Of a DNA stretch of 64,000 nucleotides, positions 43,550 to 52,683 are shown piece by piece (the stretch's first letter is position 1; each line of letters opens with the position of its first letter). The notes beneath the pieces were generated by a model. It saw only the letters and a list, made by a program, of their open reading frames with translations. It was not told the DNA's origin and did not search any database. Origin of the DNA: Aeromonas lusitana (GTDB lineage: Bacteria; Pseudomonadota; Gammaproteobacteria; Enterobacterales; Aeromonadaceae); assembly GCF_002812985.1 (NCBI RefSeq), contig NZ_PGCP01000010.1:84144-148143 (forward strand), in the 5' to 3' direction. The translations under genes and the position numbers were made by a program.

Positions 43550-43874
43550 TCCATCCCTCGACAAGCCTTAAGGCCTTTCTTTGTTAGCAGATCATCTGAA
43601 TGTCGCCACTCTCGGGTGGCGAGCGAGCGCCATGATATGGGATCGCCATCAATACTCAATATATCCAGAGAAACATATCTGACGCCACTCCCCCGACCGC
43701 CCACAGGCATGCTCGGCAACCTGGACGAATGCACAAGCAAAACAGTGAGATAGTCCTTTCATTGGGATCTGGGTCTCAAAGAGAGACTAGTACGAAAACG
43801 AGATGCCTATTGATGCTTTTCGTCTCCTTCCCCCCGGGTGTACCCTGACGCCGACTGTGTTCCAAGGAGACCCC
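43550..43874. other. Intergenic region between L,D-transpeptidase and glycosidase genes
   Basis: Divergent promoter space of 325 bases. It contains a short inverted repeat CGCCAC-N6-GTGGCG (43604-43621) and otherwise nothing I can name. The glycosidase open frame extends to 43803, but the ribosome site supports a later start. Confidence 0.5.
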
Positions 43875-46052
43875 ATGCCCCCCCTTCCCTACTTAGGCGC
43901 CGGCCTTGTCGGCCTGCTGCTGGCGGCGCCCCTGTCTGCCGCCCCCTTGTTGCTCGAGAGCGGGAGCATCAGCTATCGCATCGATCCCGATACCCTCGCC
44001 ATCTCGGTGGGTGAGGTGCCGGTCAGTGCGGGACAGGCCGCCCGCCAGGTCGATCAGCTGCAACAGGATGCCCAGCACATCAGCTGGCATTGGCCCGCCC
44101 AGGAGACCCGGGTCGAGGCGCGGCTGGATGGCCAGGATCTGCTGCTGACCCTCAGCAGCGACGGCCCCCGCCAGCTTGGCTGGTACAGCCTGCCGAAGAA
44201 CCAGACCCACCTCTCCATGGCGTTTGGCGAGGGGAGCCGCTTCTCGGTCCGTGACAGTGACTGGCTCGGCTATGTGGGCGACGAGCTGGCGACGCTCGAC
44301 ACCCATTACGATCTCAAGCTGCCGCTCTGGAGTCAGGATGCGGGCAAGCTGACCTACAGCTGGATCCTGCAGAGCCCCTACGACAACCAGCTCAGCTTCA
44401 CCCGCAAGGGGGGCCGGCTGCAGCTTATCGCCAGCCACGAGTTCAACCACTTCAACCCGGCCCCGCTGGTGGTGCGGCTGCACGTGGGGGATGACTGGCT
44501 GGCGGGGGCGAGACGCTACCGAGAATGGCTGCAGGCCGAGGGAGCCTGGCAGTCTCTCGCGGACAAGTTCGCCCGCATCCCGGCCGGGCGGCGGCTGATC
44601 GGCGCCAGCCACCTCTATCTGTGGGGGGATGCCCTGCTGGATCGCCAAGACGTGACGAATTGGGCCGCCCTGCAGGCCAAGATCACCCAAAAACCCGAGT
44701 GGCTGAAGACCTTCACCCCTGAGGAGCGCGAGGCGCTGGCGGCCACGGCCCCCCAGATCTGGCAGCAGAGCCAGATAATGGAAGGGCTCAACCGGCTGAT
44801 AGCCCGCCAACTGCCCCTCTCCACCCAGCAGGGCCCTGCCACTCAGGGCAAGGTGCTGGCCCTGCGCCAGCAGTGGGTCAAGAGTCAGTTCGGCGAGCTG
44901 CTGGTGCCTCAGGCGCGATGGGGTCAGGGGTTGTCACTGCCGGTCATAGAGGCGCTGCAACAGGCGGGACTGCGCAAGCTCTGGCTCGGCACGCCCCAGT
45001 GGACGGCTGCCCTGCAGCAGGATCAGGCCATCGCCGCCGCCAAACGGGCGGGTTATCTGGTGGGCAGTTATGACTCCTACGACACCGCCATTCCCCCGGG
45101 CAGCAACGATACCTGGCTCACCGCCCAGCTCCCCCCCGAGCTTGGCAAACGCTGCGCCATCATAGAGGCCGACGGCAAGCCCAGACCCGGCTTTGGCGGC
45201 GAGGGGGTCTACCTCAACCCAGGCTGTACCCTGCCCTTAGCCAAGGAGCGCATGAGCGAACTGGCCAGGGCCAGCGCCATCAACAGCCTGTTCCTCGACG
45301 TAGATGGCACCGCCATGGCCTCCAGCGACTACAGCCCGGCCCACCAGCAGGGCAGCGCGGCCATGATAGCCGCCCGCAACGCCCGCATGAGCTGGGTGGG
45401 AGAGCGGCTCGGCCTGGTGCTGGGCTCGGAGGATGGCAACGCCCTCACCAGCAAGCCGCTGATGTTCGCCCACGGCATCCAGAGCTGGGGCTTCGGCTGG
45501 ACCGATGCCGCCATGCGCAAGCAGGCCAAGTCCCCCTACTACCTCGGCAAGTGGTGGCCAGACGAGGCGCCCCAGGTCTTCTTCCAGCCCGCTCGCCTCA
45601 AGCCGCGCTACCTGAAAACCGTGTTCAACCCGGCGGACAGGCTGCCCCTCTATCAGGCGGTGTTCCACGACTCGGTGATCAACAGCCACCACTGGCTGCT
45701 GGATAACCTCAAGTTTCCCGCCATCCGGGAGGAGCGCGCCCTACTCGGCCTACTCTACAACACCCCGCCCCTCGTCAACCTGAGCCGCAGCACGCTCAAG
45801 AGTCGATTGCCGGAGCTGGTCAAGCTGGACGCCCAGTTTGCGCCACTGCACAAGGCGCTGTGGGACAAGGCGCTGGTGGACTTCCGCTGGCGGGACGGGG
45901 CCGGCAAGGTGCAGGAGACCCGCTTCTCCGACGGCAGCCGGCTGGTGGCGAACTTTGGCAAGAGCAGCATCCAGATAGATGGGCACAAGCTACCGGGCCG
46001 CCAGTTGCTGGTGGCGCTCAAGGGCCAGCCCGTCACCCTGCTGAAGATCTGA
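43875..46052 (+). CDS. Putative secreted GH101/GH129-like glycosidase
   Basis: 725 residues from MPPLPYLGAGLVGLL (CAAGGAGA upstream), signal peptide ending PLSAA. After a beta-sandwich-like N-terminal half comes a TIM-barrel-like part with phrases typical of endo-alpha-N-acetylgalactosaminidases: GYLVGSYDSYDTAIPPG, SLFLDVDGTAMASSDYSP (candidate nucleophile Asp in DVDG), LVLGSEDGNALTS (candidate acid/base Glu) and FAHGIQSWGFG. GH101/GH129 enzymes release O-linked GalNAc sugars from mucins. The match is by motif memory, so substrate is inference. It is convergent with pgaABCD, separated by a terminator. Confidence 0.65.
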   Translation: MPPLPYLGAGLVGLLLAAPLSAAPLLLESGSISYRIDPDTLAISVGEVPVSAGQAARQVDQLQQDAQHISWHWPAQETRVEARLDGQDLLLTLSSDGPRQLGWYSLPKNQTHLSMAFGEGSRFSVRDSDWLGYVGDELATLDTHYDLKLPLWSQDAGKLTYSWILQSPYDNQLSFTRKGGRLQLIASHEFNHFNPAPLVVRLHVGDDWLAGARRYREWLQAEGAWQSLADKFARIPAGRRLIGASHLYLWGDALLDRQDVTNWAALQAKITQKPEWLKTFTPEEREALAATAPQIWQQSQIMEGLNRLIARQLPLSTQQGPATQGKVLALRQQWVKSQFGELLVPQARWGQGLSLPVIEALQQAGLRKLWLGTPQWTAALQQDQAIAAAKRAGYLVGSYDSYDTAIPPGSNDTWLTAQLPPELGKRCAIIEADGKPRPGFGGEGVYLNPGCTLPLAKERMSELARASAINSLFLDVDGTAMASSDYSPAHQQGSAAMIAARNARMSWVGERLGLVLGSEDGNALTSKPLMFAHGIQSWGFGWTDAAMRKQAKSPYYLGKWWPDEAPQVFFQPARLKPRYLKTVFNPADRLPLYQAVFHDSVINSHHWLLDNLKFPAIREERALLGLLYNTPPLVNLSRSTLKSRLPELVKLDAQFAPLHKALWDKALVDFRWRDGAGKVQETRFSDGSRLVANFGKSSIQIDGHKLPGRQLLVALKGQPVTLLKI

Positions 46053-46071
46053 CTCCCCCTCCTCTCAATGA

Positions 46072-46099
46072 AAGCGCCCTGCCAATGGGCAGGGCGCTT
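46072..46099. terminator. Terminator between glycosidase gene and pgaD
   Basis: AAGCGCCCTGCC, loop AATG, GGCAGGGCGCTT: a 12-bp perfect stem shortly after the glycosidase stop. A's on the left could serve the minus-strand pga transcript. Confidence 0.8.
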
Positions 46100-46184
46100 G
46101 ACCAAACACTGACTCCCCTGCTCGGTGCACGGCAAGCAAATCCCTCATTCCACATCCATAAACAGACGACGCCCCCAAAAAGGT

Positions 46185-46505
46185 CTAGCGTGGCTCATTG
46201 CGCCGCTTGGCGCGCTGCTGCATCAGGCGATGGAGCAGCTTGTTGTATTTGGCCCAGGTATGGATCAGCAGAAACAGGCCGATGATCAGCGCCAGGAACA
46301 GTTGCCCCAGGGCCAGCCAGCCGAGGGAGCCGATGAAGCTCACCTCATCGCCTTTGTCGAGGTAGTTGAACCAGGGTTGCAGCGCCAGAAACAGCCAGCT
46401 GCCCCAGGTCAGCAGCAACAGCAGCAGGTCCCGTAGCCGATAGCCCCAGCTGCGCCGGCTGCCATTGCGGATGATCATCTCTTTGCCGAGCTGGTGTTTA
46501 CTCAC
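46185..46505 (-). CDS. pgaD: Poly-beta-1,6-GlcNAc synthesis protein PgaD
   Basis: 106 residues starting at GTG 46505, overlapping the pgaC 3' end by 8 bases. Two transmembrane helices (RDLLLLLLTWGSWLFLALQ and QLFLALIIGLFLLIHTW) and a basic C-terminus (AKRRNEPR) match PgaD, the small inner membrane partner of PgaC. In E. coli c-di-GMP binds at the PgaC-PgaD interface and stabilises PgaD. Shorter than E. coli PgaD (137) mainly at the C-terminus. Confidence 0.85.
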   Translation of the reverse strand: MSKHQLGKEMIIRNGSRRSWGYRLRDLLLLLLTWGSWLFLALQPWFNYLDKGDEVSFIGSLGWLALGQLFLALIIGLFLLIHTWAKYNKLLHRLMQQRAKRRNEPR

Positions 46506-47742
46506 GGAAGGATTCTCCTCTGTCCGGGCTCTCCCACACCGCCAGCTGGCCGCGGCGGCGCAACACGGCCTTGGGCACGGCGACGATCACGGTCACCAGG
46601 TTGAGCAGCCAGTAGATCAGGGGATACCAGGCACACCAAATGAAGCTGCGCAGCATGGTGCGATCGTAATGGCTGTCGATGAAGATGCTGATCCCGAACT
46701 GCAAGAGGCAGATGCCGGTCATCAGCACCCCGGACCAGGCGAAGAAGTGTCCCTCCGCCAGGGTGGTCAGGTTCGGATGCAGCAGCCAGTTCAGCGCCAG
46801 AAACAGCATGCCGTAACACCAGGTCACACTGGCGGCGTATTCCAGCAGCAGCAGCCAGAAGCGTCGATTCCGCCAGCGCAGCACCTGGGCGCCGTAGCGC
46901 AACATCACCTCGGCGCCGCCCTGGGCCCAGCGCAGCCGCTGCTTGTAGAGGCCGCGCACCGTCTCCGGCATCAGCACCCAGCACAGCGCCTGGGGTTGAT
47001 AGTGGATGAGCCAGCCACCCAGTTGCAGCTTCCAGCTGATGTCGATGTCCTCGGTCACCATGTCGGTGCTCCAGCCGCCGACCGCCTCTACCGCGCTCTT
47101 GCGAAACGCCACCACCACCCCGGACACGGTGAAGACGGTGCCATAGATGCGCTGGGCCCGCTTGATGAGCCCTATGATGGAGCTGAACTCCCCGGTCTGG
47201 ATCTTGCCGATGATGGTGGATCGGGTGCGCACCCTGGGGTTGCCGGTCACGGCCCCCACCCTGGGGCTCTCCAGGAAGTGCTTCACCATCCACATCACGG
47301 CGTCGTGATCGAGTACCGCATCACCGTCTATCCCCACCAGGATCTCCCCATCGGCCTCCCCCAGGGCATGATTGAGGGCCATCGCCTTGCCCTGATTGGG
47401 CTGATGCAGCACCCGCAGCCGTGCATCCCCCAGCGCCAACCTGTCGAGCCTGGCCCCAGTGTCATCCCGGCTGCCGTCATTGATGGCCAGCACCTCGAAG
47501 TTGGGGTAACGCTGGCGCAGCAGGTGGCCTATGGTCTCCTCCACATTGGCCCCCTCGTTGTAGCAGGGCACCATCAGAGTCACCCTGGGGTGGCTCGGCA
47601 GCGTCAAGCCTCGCTTGGCCAGCGCCAGATCCCGGCGCTCCCACTGGAAGTAGTAATAGAGGCCACCGCACATCCACACCATGGCCATCAGGCTGGGGTA
47701 GGCCAGGGTGAAAACCGCCAGTCCGTCGACAAACGCCGTCAT
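46498..47742 (-). CDS. pgaC: Poly-beta-1,6-GlcNAc synthase PgaC
   Basis: 414 residues, a family-2 glycosyltransferase with an N-terminal membrane segment and several C-terminal ones. Motifs: VLAINDGSRDDTG, VGIDGDAVLDHDAV (DxD), VVTEDIDISWKLQ (TED) and QRLRWAQGGAEV (QxxRW). It polymerises UDP-GlcNAc into poly-beta-1,6-N-acetylglucosamine and translocates it. The start overlaps the pgaB stop by 4 bases (ATGA). Confidence 0.95.
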   Translation of the reverse strand: MTAFVDGLAVFTLAYPSLMAMVWMCGGLYYYFQWERRDLALAKRGLTLPSHPRVTLMVPCYNEGANVEETIGHLLRQRYPNFEVLAINDGSRDDTGARLDRLALGDARLRVLHQPNQGKAMALNHALGEADGEILVGIDGDAVLDHDAVMWMVKHFLESPRVGAVTGNPRVRTRSTIIGKIQTGEFSSIIGLIKRAQRIYGTVFTVSGVVVAFRKSAVEAVGGWSTDMVTEDIDISWKLQLGGWLIHYQPQALCWVLMPETVRGLYKQRLRWAQGGAEVMLRYGAQVLRWRNRRFWLLLLEYAASVTWCYGMLFLALNWLLHPNLTTLAEGHFFAWSGVLMTGICLLQFGISIFIDSHYDRTMLRSFIWCAWYPLIYWLLNLVTVIVAVPKAVLRRRGQLAVWESPDRGESFRE

Positions 47743-49709
47743 GGTTGCAGCCCCGGCGAGCCCTTGCCTTTGGCCTCGGCGCCTTGCGCAGGCCCCACTA
47801 TGGGCCTGGGTTGGCTGGCCGCCGAAAGTGCGGGTTTAAGCACAGCCGGATCCGGTTGGTTATTGTGAAAATCATCCGGGTAGTAGCCAAAGTTGTTCAC
47901 CCCCTGCTCGCGGATGATGCGCATCCAGCGCGCCAGCTCGGCATCCGGGATTGGCTGCTCGGTGCGCCAGTTGCGGCTTTGCAGCTCGAATACCAGCTTG
48001 TCGGCGGGCACTGTCGCCAGTGCGTCCTTCGCCAGCTTGGCGAGCCAGGCATCCGGCTCCCCGGCCTGCTCCATGTAGGGCATGGCCATCACGGCGGTAT
48101 AGTCATAGGCACGGGCAAAGTCCCCCATACTCTGGGCAAACCACTGCTGGGACTCGGGCTCCGTGATGAGGGCGGCATAGATGTTGCGCGCCGTCATCAG
48201 TCCATCCTGTCCCCCCTGTCGATAGCGGGCCGCCGCAGCTTTCAGCTCAAGGGTGAAGTCGATGAGCTGGTGGGTCTTGTGCTCCCCTTGGGCCTTGAGC
48301 GCCGCCGGGCTGCGGGACAGCAGCCCTTCCCCTTCGTAATCCCCGAGGAAGGCATCGTCGTGGAACAGCAGGCCGTCGAACTTGGTATAAAAGCCGAGAT
48401 CCTCGTAGATATCCGCGATCAGGCGGCGATTGGCCTCGTTCCAGGGAGCCAGGCGCAGGTACTGATCCGGGGCCGGCTTGCCGGTGCGGCTGTCGGTGAC
48501 ATAGGGGTGACCCGGGCCAAGGTCGTAGGCCAGCACCGGCATCCAGGCGTAGACCTTGACCCCGGCCCGGGTGCGCAGCTGCCAGGCGACCCGATTGAAC
48601 AGGTCGGCCTTCATCGGCATGTGGCGGTTCGGGAAATAGAGCGCCTCCGCCACCCCGTCGGCGTTGTCGTCGGCATAGGCCTGCAGGTAGACGGTGGTGA
48701 TGCCGTAGTTCTTGATGCGATCCAGCAGCTTGTCGAGGTTCTTGCCCTGCTGCACCGGATCCTTGTCGTAGACGTAGTCGAGATCCACGTGTACCAGCCG
48801 CTGCACCGGCTGGGACCAGGTATTGCCACCCATGATCTCATCCAGGTTCTGCAGACTGGTCTCCTCCTCCAGCAGGTAACGGCGCACCTGACTGCCCGAC
48901 TCTGCCAGCCGGTTGACCCCGTCATCCAGGGTGAAGGTGTAGGGCATGCCCGCCTCCTTGGCCACGGAGAGGGCGACCTCGTTGAAGGCGCCATAGGGCC
49001 AGACCATGATGCGCGGGCGCTGGCCGAGGTGCTGGCGGATCTGCTGGCTCGACGTCTCGAAATCCGCCTTTAGCCGCGCCCTGTATTGCGCCTGACTCTC
49101 GTACCCCTTGGGGCTCCAGCCCGCCGTGGTCACCGCGGGTTGCACATTACCCTGGGGGTTCGCCAGCAGGCCGAAGTGGGAGGCGAAGGTGTGGGAGGCA
49201 ATCTCCACCAGACCGGAGGCCTGCATCTCCTGGATCTGCGGCCAGCCGACGAAGTAGTCCCGGGGCAGCTTGTCGTCGCCATAGGGCACCATCTGATCCC
49301 GGGGTACATCCAGCCAGCTGCCCACCAGGGCGAACACCGCCGGGTATTGATAGAGCTTGAGCAGGGGATAGACCAGGCGATAGAAGCTTTCGTAACCATC
49401 ATCGAAGCTGAGCAGTATGGCCTTGGGTGGCAGAGGGGCCTTGCCCGCCTTGGCATCCAGGATCTGCTGGAAGCTGACCGGCTGATAGCCCTGCCGCCGG
49501 ATCCAGTTGAAGTGGCGGATCAGGGTGTCGCGGCGCATGGTCTGGGGATAGAGCTTGCGATCCGGCGTCAGCTTGAGATCGATGATGTCGTGGTAGCAGA
49601 GCACCACATAGTCGTCCCCCTGACGGGCGGCCTGGGTTGTCCAGGGCAGCAGCAGGGAGATGAGCAGGCAGAACGGGGTGAGCAGTCGGCGTATCACAGG
49701 AAGCTCCAT
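47739..49709 (-). CDS. pgaB: Poly-beta-1,6-GlcNAc N-deacetylase PgaB
   Basis: 656 residues. An N-terminal polysaccharide deacetylase domain (VVLCYHDI; LLSFDDGYESFYRLVYPL, metal Asp; EIASHTFASHF, metal His pair) is followed by a C-terminal GH153-type domain (HVDLDYVYDKDPVQQGKNL, FDGLLFHDDAFL). It partially deacetylates poly-GlcNAc for export. Oddity: E. coli PgaB is an outer membrane lipoprotein, but the signal peptide here (ending PWTTQA) has no lipobox Cys, so it appears soluble. Overlaps pgaA by 16 bases. Confidence 0.94.
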   Translation of the reverse strand: MELPVIRRLLTPFCLLISLLLPWTTQAARQGDDYVVLCYHDIIDLKLTPDRKLYPQTMRRDTLIRHFNWIRRQGYQPVSFQQILDAKAGKAPLPPKAILLSFDDGYESFYRLVYPLLKLYQYPAVFALVGSWLDVPRDQMVPYGDDKLPRDYFVGWPQIQEMQASGLVEIASHTFASHFGLLANPQGNVQPAVTTAGWSPKGYESQAQYRARLKADFETSSQQIRQHLGQRPRIMVWPYGAFNEVALSVAKEAGMPYTFTLDDGVNRLAESGSQVRRYLLEEETSLQNLDEIMGGNTWSQPVQRLVHVDLDYVYDKDPVQQGKNLDKLLDRIKNYGITTVYLQAYADDNADGVAEALYFPNRHMPMKADLFNRVAWQLRTRAGVKVYAWMPVLAYDLGPGHPYVTDSRTGKPAPDQYLRLAPWNEANRRLIADIYEDLGFYTKFDGLLFHDDAFLGDYEGEGLLSRSPAALKAQGEHKTHQLIDFTLELKAAAARYRQGGQDGLMTARNIYAALITEPESQQWFAQSMGDFARAYDYTAVMAMPYMEQAGEPDAWLAKLAKDALATVPADKLVFELQSRNWRTEQPIPDAELARWMRIIREQGVNNFGYYPDDFHNNQPDPAVLKPALSAASQPRPIVGPAQGAEAKGKGSPGLQP

Positions 49710-52084
49710 TGCAGATTGGCAAAGACGAAATCGCCGTACTCGGCATCGCCGTCATAGGTGGCCTTGCTACGGCCGAGGCCATAACCCAGGCTCAGGGCCG
49801 GGGAGAGTTCCCAGTCATGGCGGTAGCTGAGCTGCCAGCCCTGGCTGCCGCCATAGCCCTGTTGCCAGTAGCTGTTGGTCGACAGGAAGAGGCCCTGTAC
49901 CAGCACACGGTTGGCGTCAAAGGGCAGGCGATAGCGGGCGCCCAGTTCCAGCTCCAGGTTGCGATCCTCAAGGGGGTTGAAGTAATCCACCTCCACCGCC
50001 TCGTTGCGGGAGCTGGCGGCGCGCAAGGTACCATCGAGCCACCAGCGATCACGGCGCCACAGGTCCTGGCGCACGAAGCCGGAGACGCTCTTGCGCTGGT
50101 TGCCATCACTCAGGTCCATCAGCTCGAGCTGGGCCCCCGCCTCCCGACTCTCGTCCTGGCGCCAGTTCAGCTCGAGTTGATACTGATCTGCGTAGTCACC
50201 CCGGGCCAACGCCCGCAGCGGCGTGTCGGCACTGTTGAGGTTGACGGCGCCACCGAGGGACCAATGATCCCCGAGCCGCCAGTCCAGCCGGTTCCACAGA
50301 TAGCCCCTGTGATTGAGCTCGGATCCCATCCCCCCTTCCACAGTCCATTGCAGCGGGTAGAGGGAGAGCTCCATACCAAGACCGCTGTAGGCGGCGCGCT
50401 CGGGTTCATTGTCAAACTCGCCAAAGCCACCCTGACGGCGCACGAACAGGCGATGGCCCTCATCGCTGCGGGCGCTGTAGAGACGGGCATCGTAGCGCCA
50501 GTCCCGGCTCGCCAGCACTGAGCCGCCCTCGCTGCTGCCATGGGTGAATTCGCTCACCAGGGTCGGTGCCTGCTCCTGCTTGAGGCGCTGGCCCAACTCC
50601 TTGCGATCCCGGTTGCCCTCACCCAGGGCGCGGATGCGGGCGGGGGTCTGCTGCCACTGTCCCCGATCGAGGCGGGCATTGAGCCGCCCCGGTTCGAGCT
50701 GAGCCTGACTGGCGGGCTGCAACCAGCGGGCCGCCTCGGCATAGGCCTCATCGGCCTCGTCGGGATGGCCCCGCCAGCGGCGCAGATCCCCGAGCTGCAT
50801 CCAGAGCCAGGGATTGGCCGGCGCGCTCTCAAGCCAGCCAAGCAGCTGGCGCTCGGCATTATCGGCCTGGCCGCGCCAGGCCCCCAACAGGTTCTGCAGC
50901 TGCAACAACCGCTCGTAATCATCGTTATCCATGCGGGTGTTGCCGGTGAAGTCCCAGCGGGTCAGGGGCTCCTGCCACTGGGTCAGCAGCCCGGCGGCCG
51001 CGTCGTAGCGCTCCTGATCCGTGTAGGCATAGAAGCGCTTCTCCCTCAGCTCCTTGTCCGCCGGCATCCGCGAAGCAAGCTCGTCGTAGATGAGGCTGGC
51101 CTCACGGCTGCGCCCAAGACCCGCCAGGGCATCGGCGCGAGCCATCAGCACATAATCGGGCTGGGCCTCCCTGGCCAGCAGGGCGGCGGAGTCGTTCTCC
51201 GCTTGTGCGAAACGCCCGAGGGCCGCCAGGGTCACGATGCGATCCCGCTCGTTGCTCAGATGGAGGGGATGATCGCTCGGCGCCTCGCGCAGGATCCGCT
51301 CCTGCAACGCCAGCGCCCGACGCAAGGCGCGGGTGGTGAGCGCGGGATCCTCGGTCTGGGCGACGCTGCGCAGCAGGCTGACCGCCTCATAGTGATCCAG
51401 CCAGAGCCGGTCGACGGGTTTGAACAACGAAGGGTGCTGGCGCATCAGATCCGCGGCCGCCGGGCCAGCCCCCAGGCTCACCGCGACGCGATAGAGGGCC
51501 AGCAACTGTTCTGGGTTGCCAGGGTCTTGCTCCAGCCACTGCTGGCGGGCCAGCATCTCCCCCATGGCATCCCCCTGCCTGCGCGCGCCATAGATGCGGG
51601 CATCCAGGATGGCCTGATCCCGACCGAAGCGCGCCTCATAGTCGCTGGCCGCCTGGCGAGCCAGGGTCAGATTGCCCTGATCGCTGGCACTCAGGTAGAG
51701 ACCGAGCCAGGCGTTGCGGTTGTCCGGCGCCCGCCCCTGCAAGATGCGGTAATAGCTGATGGCGAGGGGGTAGCGACGCTCATCCCGCGCCGCCCTGGCC
51801 AGGGCTTCGAGAGAGGCATTGGAGATAGGTTTGAACTCGCAGGGCTCGCAACTGGCCAGCGCCGCCGCCGGATCCTTGCGCCAGAGTTGCACCGCGATGA
51901 GATCGTCGAGCACCTTGCCATCCCGGCTGCGCCGATAGAGGGCGTCGAGCCCGGCGGCGGCCTGCTCGAGCTGCCCCTGCCGCGCCTGGATGACCCAGGA
52001 CTCTCTCTCCTGATCGAGAGCTCCCGCCTGAGCAAAGGCGGGCAACAAGGGAAGAAGATAAAAAATGCGATTCATTCGCAACAT
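49694..52084 (-). CDS. pgaA: Poly-beta-1,6-GlcNAc export porin PgaA
   Basis: 796 residues from ATG 52084 (an alternative in-frame ATG lies 9 bases further). A signal peptide ending FAQA is followed by a periplasmic TPR region (about residues 25-500; WVIQARQGQLEQAAAGLDAL, RSREASLIYDELASRMP) and a C-terminal outer membrane beta-barrel ending FVFANLQWSFL with terminal aromatic signature. The length is close to E. coli PgaA (807). The open frame continues 55 codons 5' without a signal peptide, which I reject. First gene of pgaABCD. Confidence 0.93.
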   Translation of the reverse strand: MLRMNRIFYLLPLLPAFAQAGALDQERESWVIQARQGQLEQAAAGLDALYRRSRDGKVLDDLIAVQLWRKDPAAALASCEPCEFKPISNASLEALARAARDERRYPLAISYYRILQGRAPDNRNAWLGLYLSASDQGNLTLARQAASDYEARFGRDQAILDARIYGARRQGDAMGEMLARQQWLEQDPGNPEQLLALYRVAVSLGAGPAAADLMRQHPSLFKPVDRLWLDHYEAVSLLRSVAQTEDPALTTRALRRALALQERILREAPSDHPLHLSNERDRIVTLAALGRFAQAENDSAALLAREAQPDYVLMARADALAGLGRSREASLIYDELASRMPADKELREKRFYAYTDQERYDAAAGLLTQWQEPLTRWDFTGNTRMDNDDYERLLQLQNLLGAWRGQADNAERQLLGWLESAPANPWLWMQLGDLRRWRGHPDEADEAYAEAARWLQPASQAQLEPGRLNARLDRGQWQQTPARIRALGEGNRDRKELGQRLKQEQAPTLVSEFTHGSSEGGSVLASRDWRYDARLYSARSDEGHRLFVRRQGGFGEFDNEPERAAYSGLGMELSLYPLQWTVEGGMGSELNHRGYLWNRLDWRLGDHWSLGGAVNLNSADTPLRALARGDYADQYQLELNWRQDESREAGAQLELMDLSDGNQRKSVSGFVRQDLWRRDRWWLDGTLRAASSRNEAVEVDYFNPLEDRNLELELGARYRLPFDANRVLVQGLFLSTNSYWQQGYGGSQGWQLSYRHDWELSPALSLGYGLGRSKATYDGDAEYGDFVFANLQWSFL

Positions 52085-52613
52085 ACACCCAGATTTCGTG
52101 GCGTCGACCGCGGCGAGTCGAGGCGATGCCTGACCCTGCGCACGGCGCTGGAACGCTCGGGATTTACGGGTGAAAGACGGAGCCCGCCCTTCGTATGTGC
52201 GGTCCAGCCATCTCGTGTGGAGATCTGAGACTTTCCGAACCCGACTCACATCGGGGGTGGCGAGGTGGCCGATTTTGAGTCTGCTCTGGAATTAGTCAAT
52301 CAGGAGATTCTATGAACCTCGGCTGAACCCAGCCTGTCGGGGAGTGTTGAATCGACGAAAAAAAGCACTGAGTGCGGCAACAAAACATTGGTATCAGTGG
52401 GGTTAAATGGTCCGAGGAAGATATCTTTACACCGGCGATGAGCAATTGAGCGTAACAAGTGTCCATGAGGCCGCTGTGACAGTCTGTGTCGCCGCCACCA
52501 GTCCCTGCGCACGCCATAAAGCCTCGTTCGGAAACACAGCTAGCTCCCATAGATACAGATTGTCGGCATGAAATACGGCCCTGCTTTGCCCCCATATCCT
52601 CCGCCTCACCTAT
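52085..52613 (-). promoter_or_regulatory. Long leader/promoter region of pgaABCD
   Basis: About 530 non-coding bases between pgaA and the terminator of the upstream peptidase gene. Small open frames here lack ribosome sites. On the minus strand at least six GGA triplets are visible (for example around 52202, 52233, 52409 and 52462). In E. coli a long pgaA leader with six GGA-containing CsrA sites represses translation; that this leader works likewise is inference. I see no known riboswitch core. Confidence 0.4.
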
Positions 52614-52636
52614 AAAAAGAGCCCCTCGCGGGGCTC
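52614..52636 (-). terminator. M3 peptidase gene terminator
   Basis: On the minus strand GAGCCCC, loop GCGA, GGGGCTC, then TTTTTATA: a strong intrinsic terminator about 50 bases after the peptidase stop. Confidence 0.92.
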
Positions 52637-52683
52637 CTGTCGTGCGCCATGGCAACGCACTCATGTCGATCATGCCTGACCTG

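Noticed and set aside
52296..52673. Small open frames in the region upstream of pgaA
   Set aside because: No ribosome sites or recognisable composition; overlapping frames on both strands, partly through a terminator.
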